Origin: Candidatus Bathyarchaeota archaeon | GTDB taxonomy: Archaea; Thermoproteota; Bathyarchaeia; RBG-16-48-13; GCA-020355125 | Length of the DNA stretch: 5,708 nt | Direction of reading: 5' to 3' | NCBI GenBank assembly: GCA_030671165.1 | Contig: DAOVAG010000063.1 | Coordinates: forward strand, 1-5,708 | Shown here: piece by piece, positions 1 through 5,152 of the stretch | How positions within the stretch are numbered: the stretch's first letter is position 1 | Layout of the letters: each line of letters starts with the position of its first letter | Translations under genes and position numbers: made by a program | The notes under the pieces: model-generated | Database searches by the model: none | What the model was told of the DNA's origin: nothing | What the model saw: the letters and a program-made list of their open reading frames with translations, nothing else

Positions 1-161
1 AAAAAATAAGTATATAAAAAGAGTTCATTAGGCACGAATATGATAACGATCTAAACTCTTTATAAATTCTATTAATTAATGTTAACCAACAAGAAACTTA
101 GCTTATTATGATTTAGAAACACTGGAACTCTTAAATATGAGTTTTACAAGCAAATTAGAAG
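1..161. other. AT-rich leader, no gene; several TATA-like boxes
   Basis: I find no credible coding frame here on either strand. The stretch is very AT-rich and holds three TATA-like boxes: TATATAAAAA (11-20), TTTATAAAT (60-68) and CTTAAATAT (130-138). Only the last is correctly placed for the tRNA-Ile gene that follows. An 8-bp perfect inverted repeat, AAAGAGTT (18-25) and AACTCTTT (54-61), brackets the interval between the first two boxes. The first two may serve genes or RNAs outside the window, or may be chance in such AT-rich DNA. Confidence 0.5.
130..138 (+). promoter_or_regulatory. TATA box of tRNA-Ile
   Basis: CTTAAATAT is centred about 28 bases upstream of the mature tRNA 5' end at 162, which is the expected distance for an archaeal TBP/TFB promoter. 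The call rests on position and composition only. Confidence 0.5.
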
Positions 162-256
162 GGGCTGGTAGCTCAGCTTGGTTAGAGCGCACGGCTGATA
201 GATCACGAGTTGATATAGAAACCGTGTGGTCGGGAGTTCAAATCTCCCCCGGCCCA
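162..256 (+). tRNA. tRNA-Ile(GAT) with 20-nt anticodon-loop intron
   Basis: A full cloverleaf can be drawn. The acceptor stem is GGGCTGG (162-168) with CCGGCCC (249-255). The D-stem is GCTC/GAGC with a 10-nt loop containing GG. The anticodon stem is CACGG (190-194) with CCGTG (222-226). The T-stem is GGGAG/CTCCC around TTCAAAT, and the discriminator is A256. The anticodon GAT is at 197-199. Twenty extra bases (201-220) follow position 37, the canonical archaeal tRNA intron site, and removing them gives a 75-nt tRNA. The CCA end is not encoded (TCA follows the acceptor stem at 256-258, giving A then TC), so maturation depends on the CCA-adding enzyme, a candidate for which lies about 1.3 kb downstream. 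Confidence 0.96.
201..220 (+). other. tRNA-Ile intron (bulge-helix-bulge), position 37/38
   Basis: The intron is bounded by two 3-nt bulges, T199-A200^G201 and A219-A220^A221, each cut after its second base as expected for the archaeal tRNA splicing endonuclease. The inner helix pairs ATCA (202-205) with TGAT (211-214) over a 5-nt loop. The central helix pairs C195-G218, T196-A217 and G197-T216 (wobble), with an A198/A215 mismatch, so the motif is relaxed rather than perfect. The wobble pair uses the first anticodon base, so part of the anticodon is sequestered until splicing. Confidence 0.85.
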
Positions 257-513
257 TCATTAAAAGTTTAGTGTGACATTGTAAAAACTATAAATTAATT
301 TCGTTTAGAAATTTGTAATTATGGACAATTCCTTTAGACTATTTTTATGATTTTATAGGCACTATCATGTACCGGATACATCCAAAATTTACTATTCTCC
401 TTAGGAGTTATTGAGGATTTATCTACTACTTTACGAGTGGTAAACTAGCTTCACTTATTTTTGTTGAATAGTTTGTAAAACTTTGTATAAATATTGGGTG
501 AAGAGTTTACAGT

Positions 514-1395
514 TTAGTTTGCAGTTTCTAGAAATGATAAAATATTAAAGATAATGTGAGCAGCTTGGATTGAAGTAATTCCAGAATCATAGTGGGGAGT
601 TAATTCAACTAAGTCGAATCCAACTATTTTATGGTCACAAAGAGATTGGAGAATGTTTAGTAAAATATGTGGCGATAATCCTTCTGGTATGGGATTACCA
701 ACAGCAGGTGCGAAAGATGGGTCAAGAATATCCATATCTATTGTCAAGTAGATTCGTTCAAAGTTAGATAATGCATTCTGTATATCTTTAACAATCTGTT
801 CTGGTTTCTGATGTTTAATATCCATGGATGTTATATATCGTAAGTTTTCTTTATTTGCATAATCAAGTTCTTCCTTACTGAAAGCTCGAATACCAACCTC
901 AACTATTCTATCTGGACCTAATGATTCACAGAGTCTTCTCATGAAAGTTGCGTGTGAAAGGTTAAGTCCTAAGTATTTATCTCTTAGGTCCATGTGTGCA
1001 TCAAAGCTTAAGATTGCAATGTCGTCGAATGCTTCAACACAGCCATAGGTAATTGTGTGTTCACCGCCTAAGGTAATAGGGATTTTATTGGATTCTAGAG
1101 TTTCTCCTACAACTTGTTTAAGGCGTTTTAGAGTATCTCGTAAATCTCCAAAAATGTTAAGGTCACCTAAGTCATGTATCTTAAAATCTTCAACATCTAG
1201 ATTATTTCTTATGCAGTATGTTTCTAAATTCCAAGATGCTTCTCTTATAGCACCAGGGGCAAACCTTGAACCGGGTCGGTAAGTGCTTGTGGTATCAAGA
1301 GGAACACCTAACAATACATATTTCGCTGTCTCTATCTTTTCCTCGATACCGCAAAATTTGAGGTATGAGTGTGTAAAGAATTTGGAATATTTCAT
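514..1395 (-). CDS. speB: agmatinase-family ureohydrolase
   Basis: This is a member of the arginase/agmatinase superfamily, binuclear Mn enzymes that hydrolyse a guanidino group to urea. Agmatine to putrescine is the likely reaction, in cytosolic polyamine synthesis. From the ATG at 1395 the protein has 293 residues, the family's normal size. The metal ligands are all visible: H113 in GGEH, D132/H134/D136 in SFDAHMD, and D220/D222 in IDMDILDP. The conserved glutamate (E264 in LVELTPHYD) and the N-terminal segment VPLDTTSTYRPGSRFAPGAI are also present. An upstream in-frame GTG at 1446 would add 17 residues with no family character. I prefer the ATG because a TATA-like element (CATATAAT on the minus strand, 1417-1424) is centred about 26 bases upstream of it, which fits a leaderless mRNA. 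The gene stands alone, divergent from the CCA-enzyme gene. Exact substrate (agmatine versus another guanidino compound) cannot be settled from sequence. Confidence 0.93.
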   Translation of the reverse strand: MKYSKFFTHSYLKFCGIEEKIETAKYVLLGVPLDTTSTYRPGSRFAPGAIREASWNLETYCIRNNLDVEDFKIHDLGDLNIFGDLRDTLKRLKQVVGETLESNKIPITLGGEHTITYGCVEAFDDIAILSFDAHMDLRDKYLGLNLSHATFMRRLCESLGPDRIVEVGIRAFSKEELDYANKENLRYITSMDIKHQKPEQIVKDIQNALSNFERIYLTIDMDILDPSFAPAVGNPIPEGLSPHILLNILQSLCDHKIVGFDLVELTPHYDSGITSIQAAHIIFNILSFLETAN

Positions 1396-1416
1396 AAATT
1401 GCACATTCCATAATCG

Positions 1417-1424
1417 ATTATATG
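1417..1424 (-). promoter_or_regulatory. TATA-like box for a leaderless speB mRNA
   Basis: The minus strand reads CATATAAT here, centred about 26 bases upstream of the ATG at 1395. Transcription would then start at or next to the start codon. This argues against the upstream GTG (1446), which would lie outside such a transcript. Confidence 0.45.
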
Positions 1425-1456
1425 TTTTAATTGAATTTGTATGCACTTTTTAATGT

Positions 1457-1493
1457 ATATGTTTAGTAAAGTTTAGATGTTATCTAAACATAT
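1457..1493. repeat. symmetric operator-like repeat in the speB/cca divergent region
   Basis: Two nested perfect inverted repeats share one right arm. The outer pair is ATATGTTTAG (1457-1466) with CTAAACATAT (1484-1493). The inner pair is GTTTAGAT (1471-1478) with ATCTAAAC (1482-1489) around a 3-nt centre. The left arms are direct repeats of GTTTAG spaced 10 bases apart. The element lies between the two divergent start codons, 30-66 bases upstream of the CCA-enzyme start. It may bind a dimeric regulator or form a hairpin; neither is demonstrated. Confidence 0.5.
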
Positions 1494-1511
1494 TTCTTTT
1501 TAGTATAAGTC

Positions 1512-1517
1512 GGGGGA
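1512..1517 (+). promoter_or_regulatory. ribosome binding site of the CCA-enzyme gene
   Basis: GGGGGA lies five bases before the ATG at 1523 and is a purine-rich partial match to the archaeal anti-Shine-Dalgarno complement. It supports this start, and it implies a leadered mRNA, unlike the divergent gene. Confidence 0.5.
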
Positions 1518-1522
1518 AGTTT

Positions 1523-2920
1523 ATGACTTCGAAGCTTGAAAGCGTCATCATGCATGTTTTGGAGAAGATTAAACCTAACATGGATGAAAAAGACCTAATT
1601 GAAAAAGCTACGAAGTTCATTAAGAGACGAATCGACGTAGAATTGAAGAGAGGAGCCTTTAAAGCCGTTGTAAAGGTAGGAGGCTCAGTTGCTAAGGATA
1701 CATGGCTAAACGGAGAAGCAGATATAGACGTCTTTATTCTATTCCTACCAACCTTAAATAAAAAAATGCTTGGAAAGATAGGTCTTCATATAGCGAAGGA
1801 TGCAATGAAAGATTTTTCTTTGACTGAAAGATTTGCTGAACATCCTTATCTTGAAACATACGTCGATGGATTTCGTGTCAATATTGTTCCTTGTTATAAT
1901 GTGAATAAGGGTGAATGGATAAGTGCAGCAGATAGATCTCCATTTCATACGGATTATGTTAGAATGAAGTTATCTCAAAATGATCTACGTGATGAAATAC
2001 GTCTTTTAAAGAGATTTATTATAGGAGTTGGCGCTTATGGTGCCGAGATTAAAGTGGGTGGGTTTAGTGGTTATTTATGTGAGCTACTTGTTTTAGGTTA
2101 CAAATCTTTTATTCAAACTTTGAATGAAATTTCAAAGTGGAGGTTAGGACAAGTTGTTGATGTGGAAAAATTATATGATGGGAAGGAAAATGAAGCACAA
2201 CGATACTTTGATGCTCCTCTAATAGTAATAGATCCTGTTGATGAGAATAGGAATGTAGCAGCAGCAGTTTCAAAGGAGAAGTTGGGTGAATTGATCACTG
2301 CATCCAGATTTTTTCTTGAAAAACCTGAAAAATCGTTCTTTTATCCAAATGAAACCATTTGTCAATCATCTAATGTTCTCATTGAAAATTTGACAAAGTT
2401 AAAATCAGACTTAGTTTTTGTTACATTTCGATGTGAAACGGAAGTTCCAGATGTTCTTTGGGGGCAATTGTATAAGACCAACAAGGCTCTAAAACGACTT
2501 TTAAAACAATACGATTTCACTGTCCTAAGATCTTCAGTTTGGAGTGATGAAGAAGGATTAAATGTGCTAATTTTTGAACTGGAAACAAAAGATATTCCTC
2601 TCTCAAAGAGACACATTGGGCCACAATTTGATTCAAAAGAAGCTAGAGATTTCCTAAATAAACATTTAGGCGCAAAGAATACAGTATCAAGACCATGGAT
2701 TGAAGGAAATAGATGGATAGTTGGAATAAGTAGAAGTTATGTTAACGCTATTTCTTTATTAAGAGAAAAATTATGGAGCGGGGGGAGAAGCGTAGGTATA
2801 GCGAGTAAATTCGTTGAGAACATTAAGGATTCGGAGATTTATGTAAATGAAGAGATCATTAAATTCTACAGTTCAAATAAAGGATTTGCAAAATTTTTAT
2901 CAGAATTTTTAAAAAAGTGA
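1523..2920 (+). CDS. cca: archaeal (class I) CCA-adding enzyme, tRNA nucleotidyltransferase
   Basis: The enzyme adds or repairs the 3' CCA of tRNAs from CTP and ATP without a nucleic acid template. The 465-residue protein aligns by eye along its length with the A. fulgidus enzyme as I remember it. The N-terminal nucleotidyltransferase motif is GGSVAKDTWLNGEADIDVF (residues 53-71), with D67 and D69 as the first two metal carboxylates. SAADRSPFH (134-142) and GAYGAEIKVGGFSGYLCELL (170-189) follow in the central domain. IDPVDENRNVAA lies at about 236-247. The C-terminal part carries GPQF and RPWIEGNRW. It is slightly longer than the roughly 440-residue archaeal norm. One oddity: the third catalytic carboxylate (D110 in A. 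fulgidus, within VDVVPCY) is Asn120 here, in VNIVPCY. The gene is divergent from the agmatinase gene and sits between two tRNA genes, consistent with its role; tRNA-Ile lacks an encoded CCA. Confidence 0.97.
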   Translation: MTSKLESVIMHVLEKIKPNMDEKDLIEKATKFIKRRIDVELKRGAFKAVVKVGGSVAKDTWLNGEADIDVFILFLPTLNKKMLGKIGLHIAKDAMKDFSLTERFAEHPYLETYVDGFRVNIVPCYNVNKGEWISAADRSPFHTDYVRMKLSQNDLRDEIRLLKRFIIGVGAYGAEIKVGGFSGYLCELLVLGYKSFIQTLNEISKWRLGQVVDVEKLYDGKENEAQRYFDAPLIVIDPVDENRNVAAAVSKEKLGELITASRFFLEKPEKSFFYPNETICQSSNVLIENLTKLKSDLVFVTFRCETEVPDVLWGQLYKTNKALKRLLKQYDFTVLRSSVWSDEEGLNVLIFELETKDIPLSKRHIGPQFDSKEARDFLNKHLGAKNTVSRPWIEGNRWIVGISRSYVNAISLLREKLWSGGRSVGIASKFVENIKDSEIYVNEEIIKFYSSNKGFAKFLSEFLKK

Positions 2921-3005
2921 ACCAAACTAGATCGATTAAGAATAATTACAATGTTTCAAAGTAAAGTCTTTATTTTACATAATAATGTTATATCTCTTTA
3001 CTGAC
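2921..3005. other. intergenic spacer before tRNA-Pro, possible TATA element
   Basis: The 85-nt AT-rich spacer contains no reading frame of note. TATTTTACATAATA (2971-2984) covers the position about 28 bases upstream of the tRNA-Pro 5' end and may be its TATA element, though the match is loose. The T-rich run around 2969-2976 could also end transcription of the CCA-enzyme gene. Confidence 0.3.
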
Positions 3006-3131
3006 GGGGTGGTCGTCTAGAGTCTCCGTAACTTAGACGAGTAAAGATCTGAGTGTGAGACGGATAGCATGGTCTATGATTCCAGCTTGGGGTGCTGGGG
3101 GCCGTGGGTTCAAATCCCACCCACCCCACCA
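3006..3131 (+). tRNA. tRNA-Pro(GGG) with 47-nt D-loop intron and encoded CCA
   Basis: The acceptor stem is GGGGTGG (3006-3012) with CCACCCC (3121-3127), and the discriminator is A3128. The anticodon stem is CCAGC (3082-3086) with GCTGG (3094-3098), and the loop TTGGGGT gives anticodon GGG (3089-3091). The variable loop is GGGCC. The T-stem is GTGGG/CCCAC around TTCAAAT. The D-stem halves are GTCT (3015-3018) and TGAT (3077-3080). Forty-seven extra bases interrupt the D-loop between positions 15 and 16. Their removal gives a normal 76-nt tRNA with an 11-nt D-loop carrying G18-G19. CCA follows directly at 3129-3131, so the 3' end is encoded, unlike in tRNA-Ile. There is no anticodon-loop intron. 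Confidence 0.95.
3021..3067 (+). other. noncanonical D-loop intron of tRNA-Pro (bulge-helix-bulge)
   Basis: The repeated TAG at both exon/intron borders leaves the exact boundary ambiguous by sequence alone, but one register gives a proper bulge-helix-bulge. The 5' bulge is AG^A (3019-3021). The central helix GTCT (3015-3018) pairs with GGAT (3062-3065) through two Watson-Crick and two G-U pairs. The 3' bulge is AG^C (3066-3068). The inner helix GTCTC (3022-3026) pairs with GAGAC (3057-3061). Cuts after the second base of each bulge excise 3021-3067. The outer helix is poor or absent, as in many noncanonical archaeal introns. Until splicing, the intron occupies the 5' half of the D-stem. Confidence 0.85.
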
Positions 3132-3142
3132 TAAAAATCATT

Positions 3143-3338
3143 ATGAATACACCCATTTTATGCTTATTCTGTATTATTCTTGACAGCATTTACTAGTGGT
3201 TATTTCCTCAACTTCCCATTTCCATATTACCTTATTACGCTTGGTGGTGTAATCCTTATTTCGAGAATGTACTTGTTGACCCGCTTCCTCCACGAATATC
3301 CCCTACCTGTCGGTGAAGCGTCTGATGACAAACAGTAA
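3143..3338 (+). pseudogene. small two-helix membrane protein, frameshifted
   Basis: An ATG at 3143 opens a hydrophobic stretch, MNTPILCLFCII, that stops after 17 codons. A one-base shift near 3179 moves into a frame that reads on without interruption to TAA at 3336-3338. That second frame includes LTAFTSGYFLNFPFPYYL, then ITLGGVILISRMYLLTRFL, then HEYPLPVGEASDDKQ. Joined, they give about 64 residues: a first hydrophobic segment, a second one ending in Arg, and a short polar tail. This has the look of a complete small membrane protein. The alternative is that translation begins at TTG 3180 and gives 52 residues, but I see no ribosome site for it. The 3' end overlaps the winged-helix reading frame by 14 bases, so the two were probably cotranscribed and translationally coupled. 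I do not recognise a named family. It could also be an intact short gene starting at TTG. Confidence 0.45.
3312..3316 (+). promoter_or_regulatory. ribosome binding site of the winged-helix reading frame
   Basis: GGTGA lies eight bases before the ATG at 3325, a good archaeal Shine-Dalgarno core. It sits inside the end of the preceding membrane-protein frame, as expected for coupled genes, and it fixes the original start of the decayed regulator. Confidence 0.5.
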
Positions 3339-3657
3339 TATTGAGGGCGAAGACATATTGCCAATCAAGAAGATTGATTGGTTAATCCACGAATCAGGTC
3401 GACTTATAATCATGTCACACATATACATCGTCGAAAGTGGAGACTTCCTCTATTTAAAGCATCAAACAGAACTAACGTAGTGAAATCTATCAGCGCACTT
3501 AAGTAAGCTAGAAGCTGCCGGTTACATTGATATTGTAAAGGAATTTGTATATAAGAAGCCTCACACTATGCTCCATCTAACAGTTAAGGGTCGAAATGCA
3601 TTTCAAACCTATCGACAGAGAATGAAACAGATTTTTGAAGATCTTTTCCCTAAATGA
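3325..3657 (+). pseudogene. winged-helix transcriptional regulator with two consecutive in-frame stops
   Basis: One frame runs from ATG 3325 to TGA 3655 (110 codons) and reads as an archaeal winged-helix DNA-binding protein of the MarR/ArsR-like kind. The order is DWLIHESGRLIIMSHIYIVE (helix 1), FLYLKHQTELT (helix 2), NLSAHLSKLEAAGYIDI (recognition helix), then FVYKKPHTMLHLTVKGRNAF (the wing) and a basic C-terminal helix. Codons 52-53, between ELT and NLS, are TAG TGA (3478-3483). Relatives, from memory, have Trp-Gly there (LTWGNLSSHL). TGG to TAG and GGA to TGA are single changes each, so two point mutations explain the break. The reading frame is otherwise unshifted and well conserved, pointing to recent loss. 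Initiation at a GGTGA site remains visible. A truncated 51-residue product would lack the recognition helix. An assembly or sequencing error is less likely with two separate changes. Confidence 0.8.
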
Positions 3658-3781
3658 AATTATAGATAAATAGTTGAAAAATAAAAAGTATTTATCAGAA
3701 TAAATAATATAGTGCGCTAGCTAGAACGTTTTTAGCAAAAATTTTAAAAATTTACTAGCATTATCTTCTTTTGAGGTGGAT
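3658..3781 (+). promoter_or_regulatory. promoter region of the methyltransferase-like gene
   Basis: The spacer holds a good archaeal core promoter: GCAAAAATTTTAAAAATTTA (3735-3754) joins a BRE-like purine stretch to a TATA box. With initiation about 26 bases downstream the mRNA would start near 3770, just before the ribosome site GAGGTG (3773-3778). The gene is therefore probably transcribed separately from the decayed pair upstream. Confidence 0.5.
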
Positions 3782-4537
3782 TTGTTAGCTACTTGGAGAG
3801 ATACTTTTGAGATTGCATTGAAGGAAATTGGAGATATTTCAGGCTTCACAGTTTTTGATGCAGGCCCTGAAGGTTATGCTTCACGTGTTCTTGCTCAAAG
3901 AATTGGTGACGGCCAAATTATTGGTGTAAATATGTGGCTTGACTTTTACAAGGCTGTCAGGAAGATGGTTGGTGCTAAGCTGATGCAAAAGCTTGTCTTA
4001 ATTTATGATGATATGAAGCAAATGAATTATATCAAAGACTGTTTCTTTGACCTTGTGGTTTCATATGAAACCATGGTTTCTATTGAAAGAAGGACGCCTG
4101 GAAGCACTTTACCTATTCTCCATCAATTCTATAGAATCTTGAAACAAAATGGTAGATTTTTAGCAGTAGAAAATTTTCCACTAAATGAAGTCAAACCAAT
4201 TGATGAAGCACAAGAATTGCAAATTAAAAGTTTAAAAATTCTAAATAAACTCGTTCCAATTAAAGTACATTATAACGCTCCTCAACTCAGTAAAATGTTA
4301 AGACAAGTAGGTTTTGAGAATATTAATTGGAAAATGGTCAGTAAAGGAGATAGAGTTTCATCTAATAGTGTAATAAGAGAGATTAACGGCTTGAAGAGTT
4401 TAGTGAATGAAATAATCAAGAAGCAGAAAGAAAGAGAAGAATATCTGAATGAAATCCAGGAAATCGATAAGCAAGTTAAAAGAACAGGATTACGAACCCC
4501 ACCATACTATGCTTTGTATGCTAGAAAAATAAGCTAA
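3782..4537 (+). CDS. divergent SAM-dependent methyltransferase-like protein with C-terminal coil
   Basis: The 251-residue protein has the order of a class I (Rossmann-fold) methyltransferase. VFDAGPEGYAS (24-34) stands at motif I. FDLVVSYETM (89-98) fits strand 4, and LKQNGRFLAVENFP (about 120-133) fits strand 5. HYNAPQLSKMLRQVGFENI is the usual helix before the last strands, and YYALYARK (242-249) is the closing strand. Residues 197-234 are a Lys/Glu-rich helical stretch, probably a coiled coil inserted before that strand. Motif I departs from the usual DxGxGxG, and the acidic residue expected after strand 2 is Asn50 (IIGVNMW), so cofactor binding may be altered. The substrate is unknown. 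GAGGTG (3773-3778) precedes TTG 3782 by three bases. A GTG at 3776 overlaps that site and would add two residues. There is no operon partner; the next gene starts 105 bases downstream. Confidence 0.75.
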   Translation: MLATWRDTFEIALKEIGDISGFTVFDAGPEGYASRVLAQRIGDGQIIGVNMWLDFYKAVRKMVGAKLMQKLVLIYDDMKQMNYIKDCFFDLVVSYETMVSIERRTPGSTLPILHQFYRILKQNGRFLAVENFPLNEVKPIDEAQELQIKSLKILNKLVPIKVHYNAPQLSKMLRQVGFENINWKMVSKGDRVSSNSVIREINGLKSLVNEIIKKQKEREEYLNEIQEIDKQVKRTGLRTPPYYALYARKIS

Positions 4538-4630
4538 CTAAAAACCTACGTAGCCTAGAAGAAAGAAGAATAAATGTTAAGAGCGTCATAATGTCTTTAC
4601 TACTTAATTCATACATAGGGTTCATTTGTT

Positions 4631-4636
4631 AGGTGA
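4631..4636 (+). promoter_or_regulatory. ribosome binding site deciding the TTG start at 4643
   Basis: AGGTGA is followed by two adjacent in-frame TTG codons (4640 and 4643). The second gives a six-base spacing, the usual distance, while the first leaves only three. I therefore place the start at 4643. Confidence 0.55.
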
Positions 4637-4642
4637 AATTTG

Positions 4643-5152
4643 TTGAAAGTTGAATGTGACATAAAAGATATTTTTGAATTGACAAATAGCAAGCTCGGAA
4701 GTGAGGGCCTCCTCTTAGTGTCAATGGATCTGGATGGAAAATATAATGCCATGACAATTGGTTGGGGGCTTATAGGAAGAGTTTGGGGGGACCCGATCTT
4801 CATGGTTGCTGTTAGACCAACCAGGTATACTCATAGATTAATCGAAAAGACAAACGATTTTACAGTAAACGTTCCTAACGATGGTATGGAAGAGATTGTT
4901 AATTATTGTGGAACAGTCTCAGGCAGAGACTATGATAAGTTTAAGGAAATAGGTTTGACAGCAGAGAAGGGGGAGAGAGTAAAATCTCCAATAATATCAG
5001 AGTGTATAGCACATTACGAGTGTAAGGTCATTGGGAAATCGAAGGTGATTCCAGATCTGTTATCAAGTGAAGTCAAAAGGAGATACTATTCTTCTGAGAA
5101 CTATCACACGCTATACTTTGGAAGGATTCTCTCAACCATAAAGGAAAAATAG
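4643..5152 (+). CDS. flavin reductase / flavoredoxin-like FMN-binding protein
   Basis: This 169-residue protein belongs to the flavin reductase-like split-barrel family (Pfam Flavin_Reduct; DIM6/NTAB group), small cytosolic proteins that bind FMN and pass electrons from NAD(P)H, ferredoxin or a partner. What shows this: NAMTIGWG (35-42), the FMN-phosphate loop; WGDPIFMVAVRPTRYTH (48-64) with the RYT signature; FTVNVP (73-78), the conserved strand; and YCGTVSGRDYDKF (88-100), which carries the Cys typical of flavoredoxins and precedes the IGLTAEKG segment. IISECIAHYECKV and a terminal YFGRIL strand complete the barrel. The length is within the family's range. The start is TTG behind AGGTGA. 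No redox partner gene is beside it, so its electron donor and acceptor cannot be named. It appears to be a single-gene unit. Confidence 0.9.
   Translation: MKVECDIKDIFELTNSKLGSEGLLLVSMDLDGKYNAMTIGWGLIGRVWGDPIFMVAVRPTRYTHRLIEKTNDFTVNVPNDGMEEIVNYCGTVSGRDYDKFKEIGLTAEKGERVKSPIISECIAHYECKVIGKSKVIPDLLSSEVKRRYYSSENYHTLYFGRILSTIKEK

Noticed and set aside
397..407. Small palindrome CTCCTTAGGAG
   Set aside because: It is a short isolated palindrome with no T-tract or promoter nearby; chance is adequate.
1055..1282. Plus-strand frame of 75 codons
   Set aside because: It lies wholly inside the well-supported agmatinase gene on the other strand and has no family resemblance.
1396..1446. 17-residue N-terminal extension of the agmatinase from GTG 1446
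   Set aside because: There is no ribosome site, the residues do not resemble the family, and a TATA box sits between this GTG and the internal ATG, which would then be leaderless.
2998..3189. Minus-strand frame of 63 codons containing GWVGFEPTAPSTPSWNHRPC
   Set aside because: It is the antisense of the tRNA-Pro gene. Translations of this kind (GWVGFEPT...) are a well-known false protein family.
3478..3483. TAG as pyrrolysine or TGA as selenocysteine in the winged-helix frame
   Set aside because: Two different stops side by side at a place where relatives have Trp-Gly are more simply explained by two point mutations, and I see no structured recoding element just downstream.
4609..4803. Minus-strand frame of 64 codons, and the similar short minus-strand frames at 1754-1948, 2113-2298, 2362-2616 and 5132-5320
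   Set aside because: The first four overlap well-supported plus-strand genes as frame shadows; 5132-5320 is low-complexity AT-rich sequence without a ribosome site or family resemblance.
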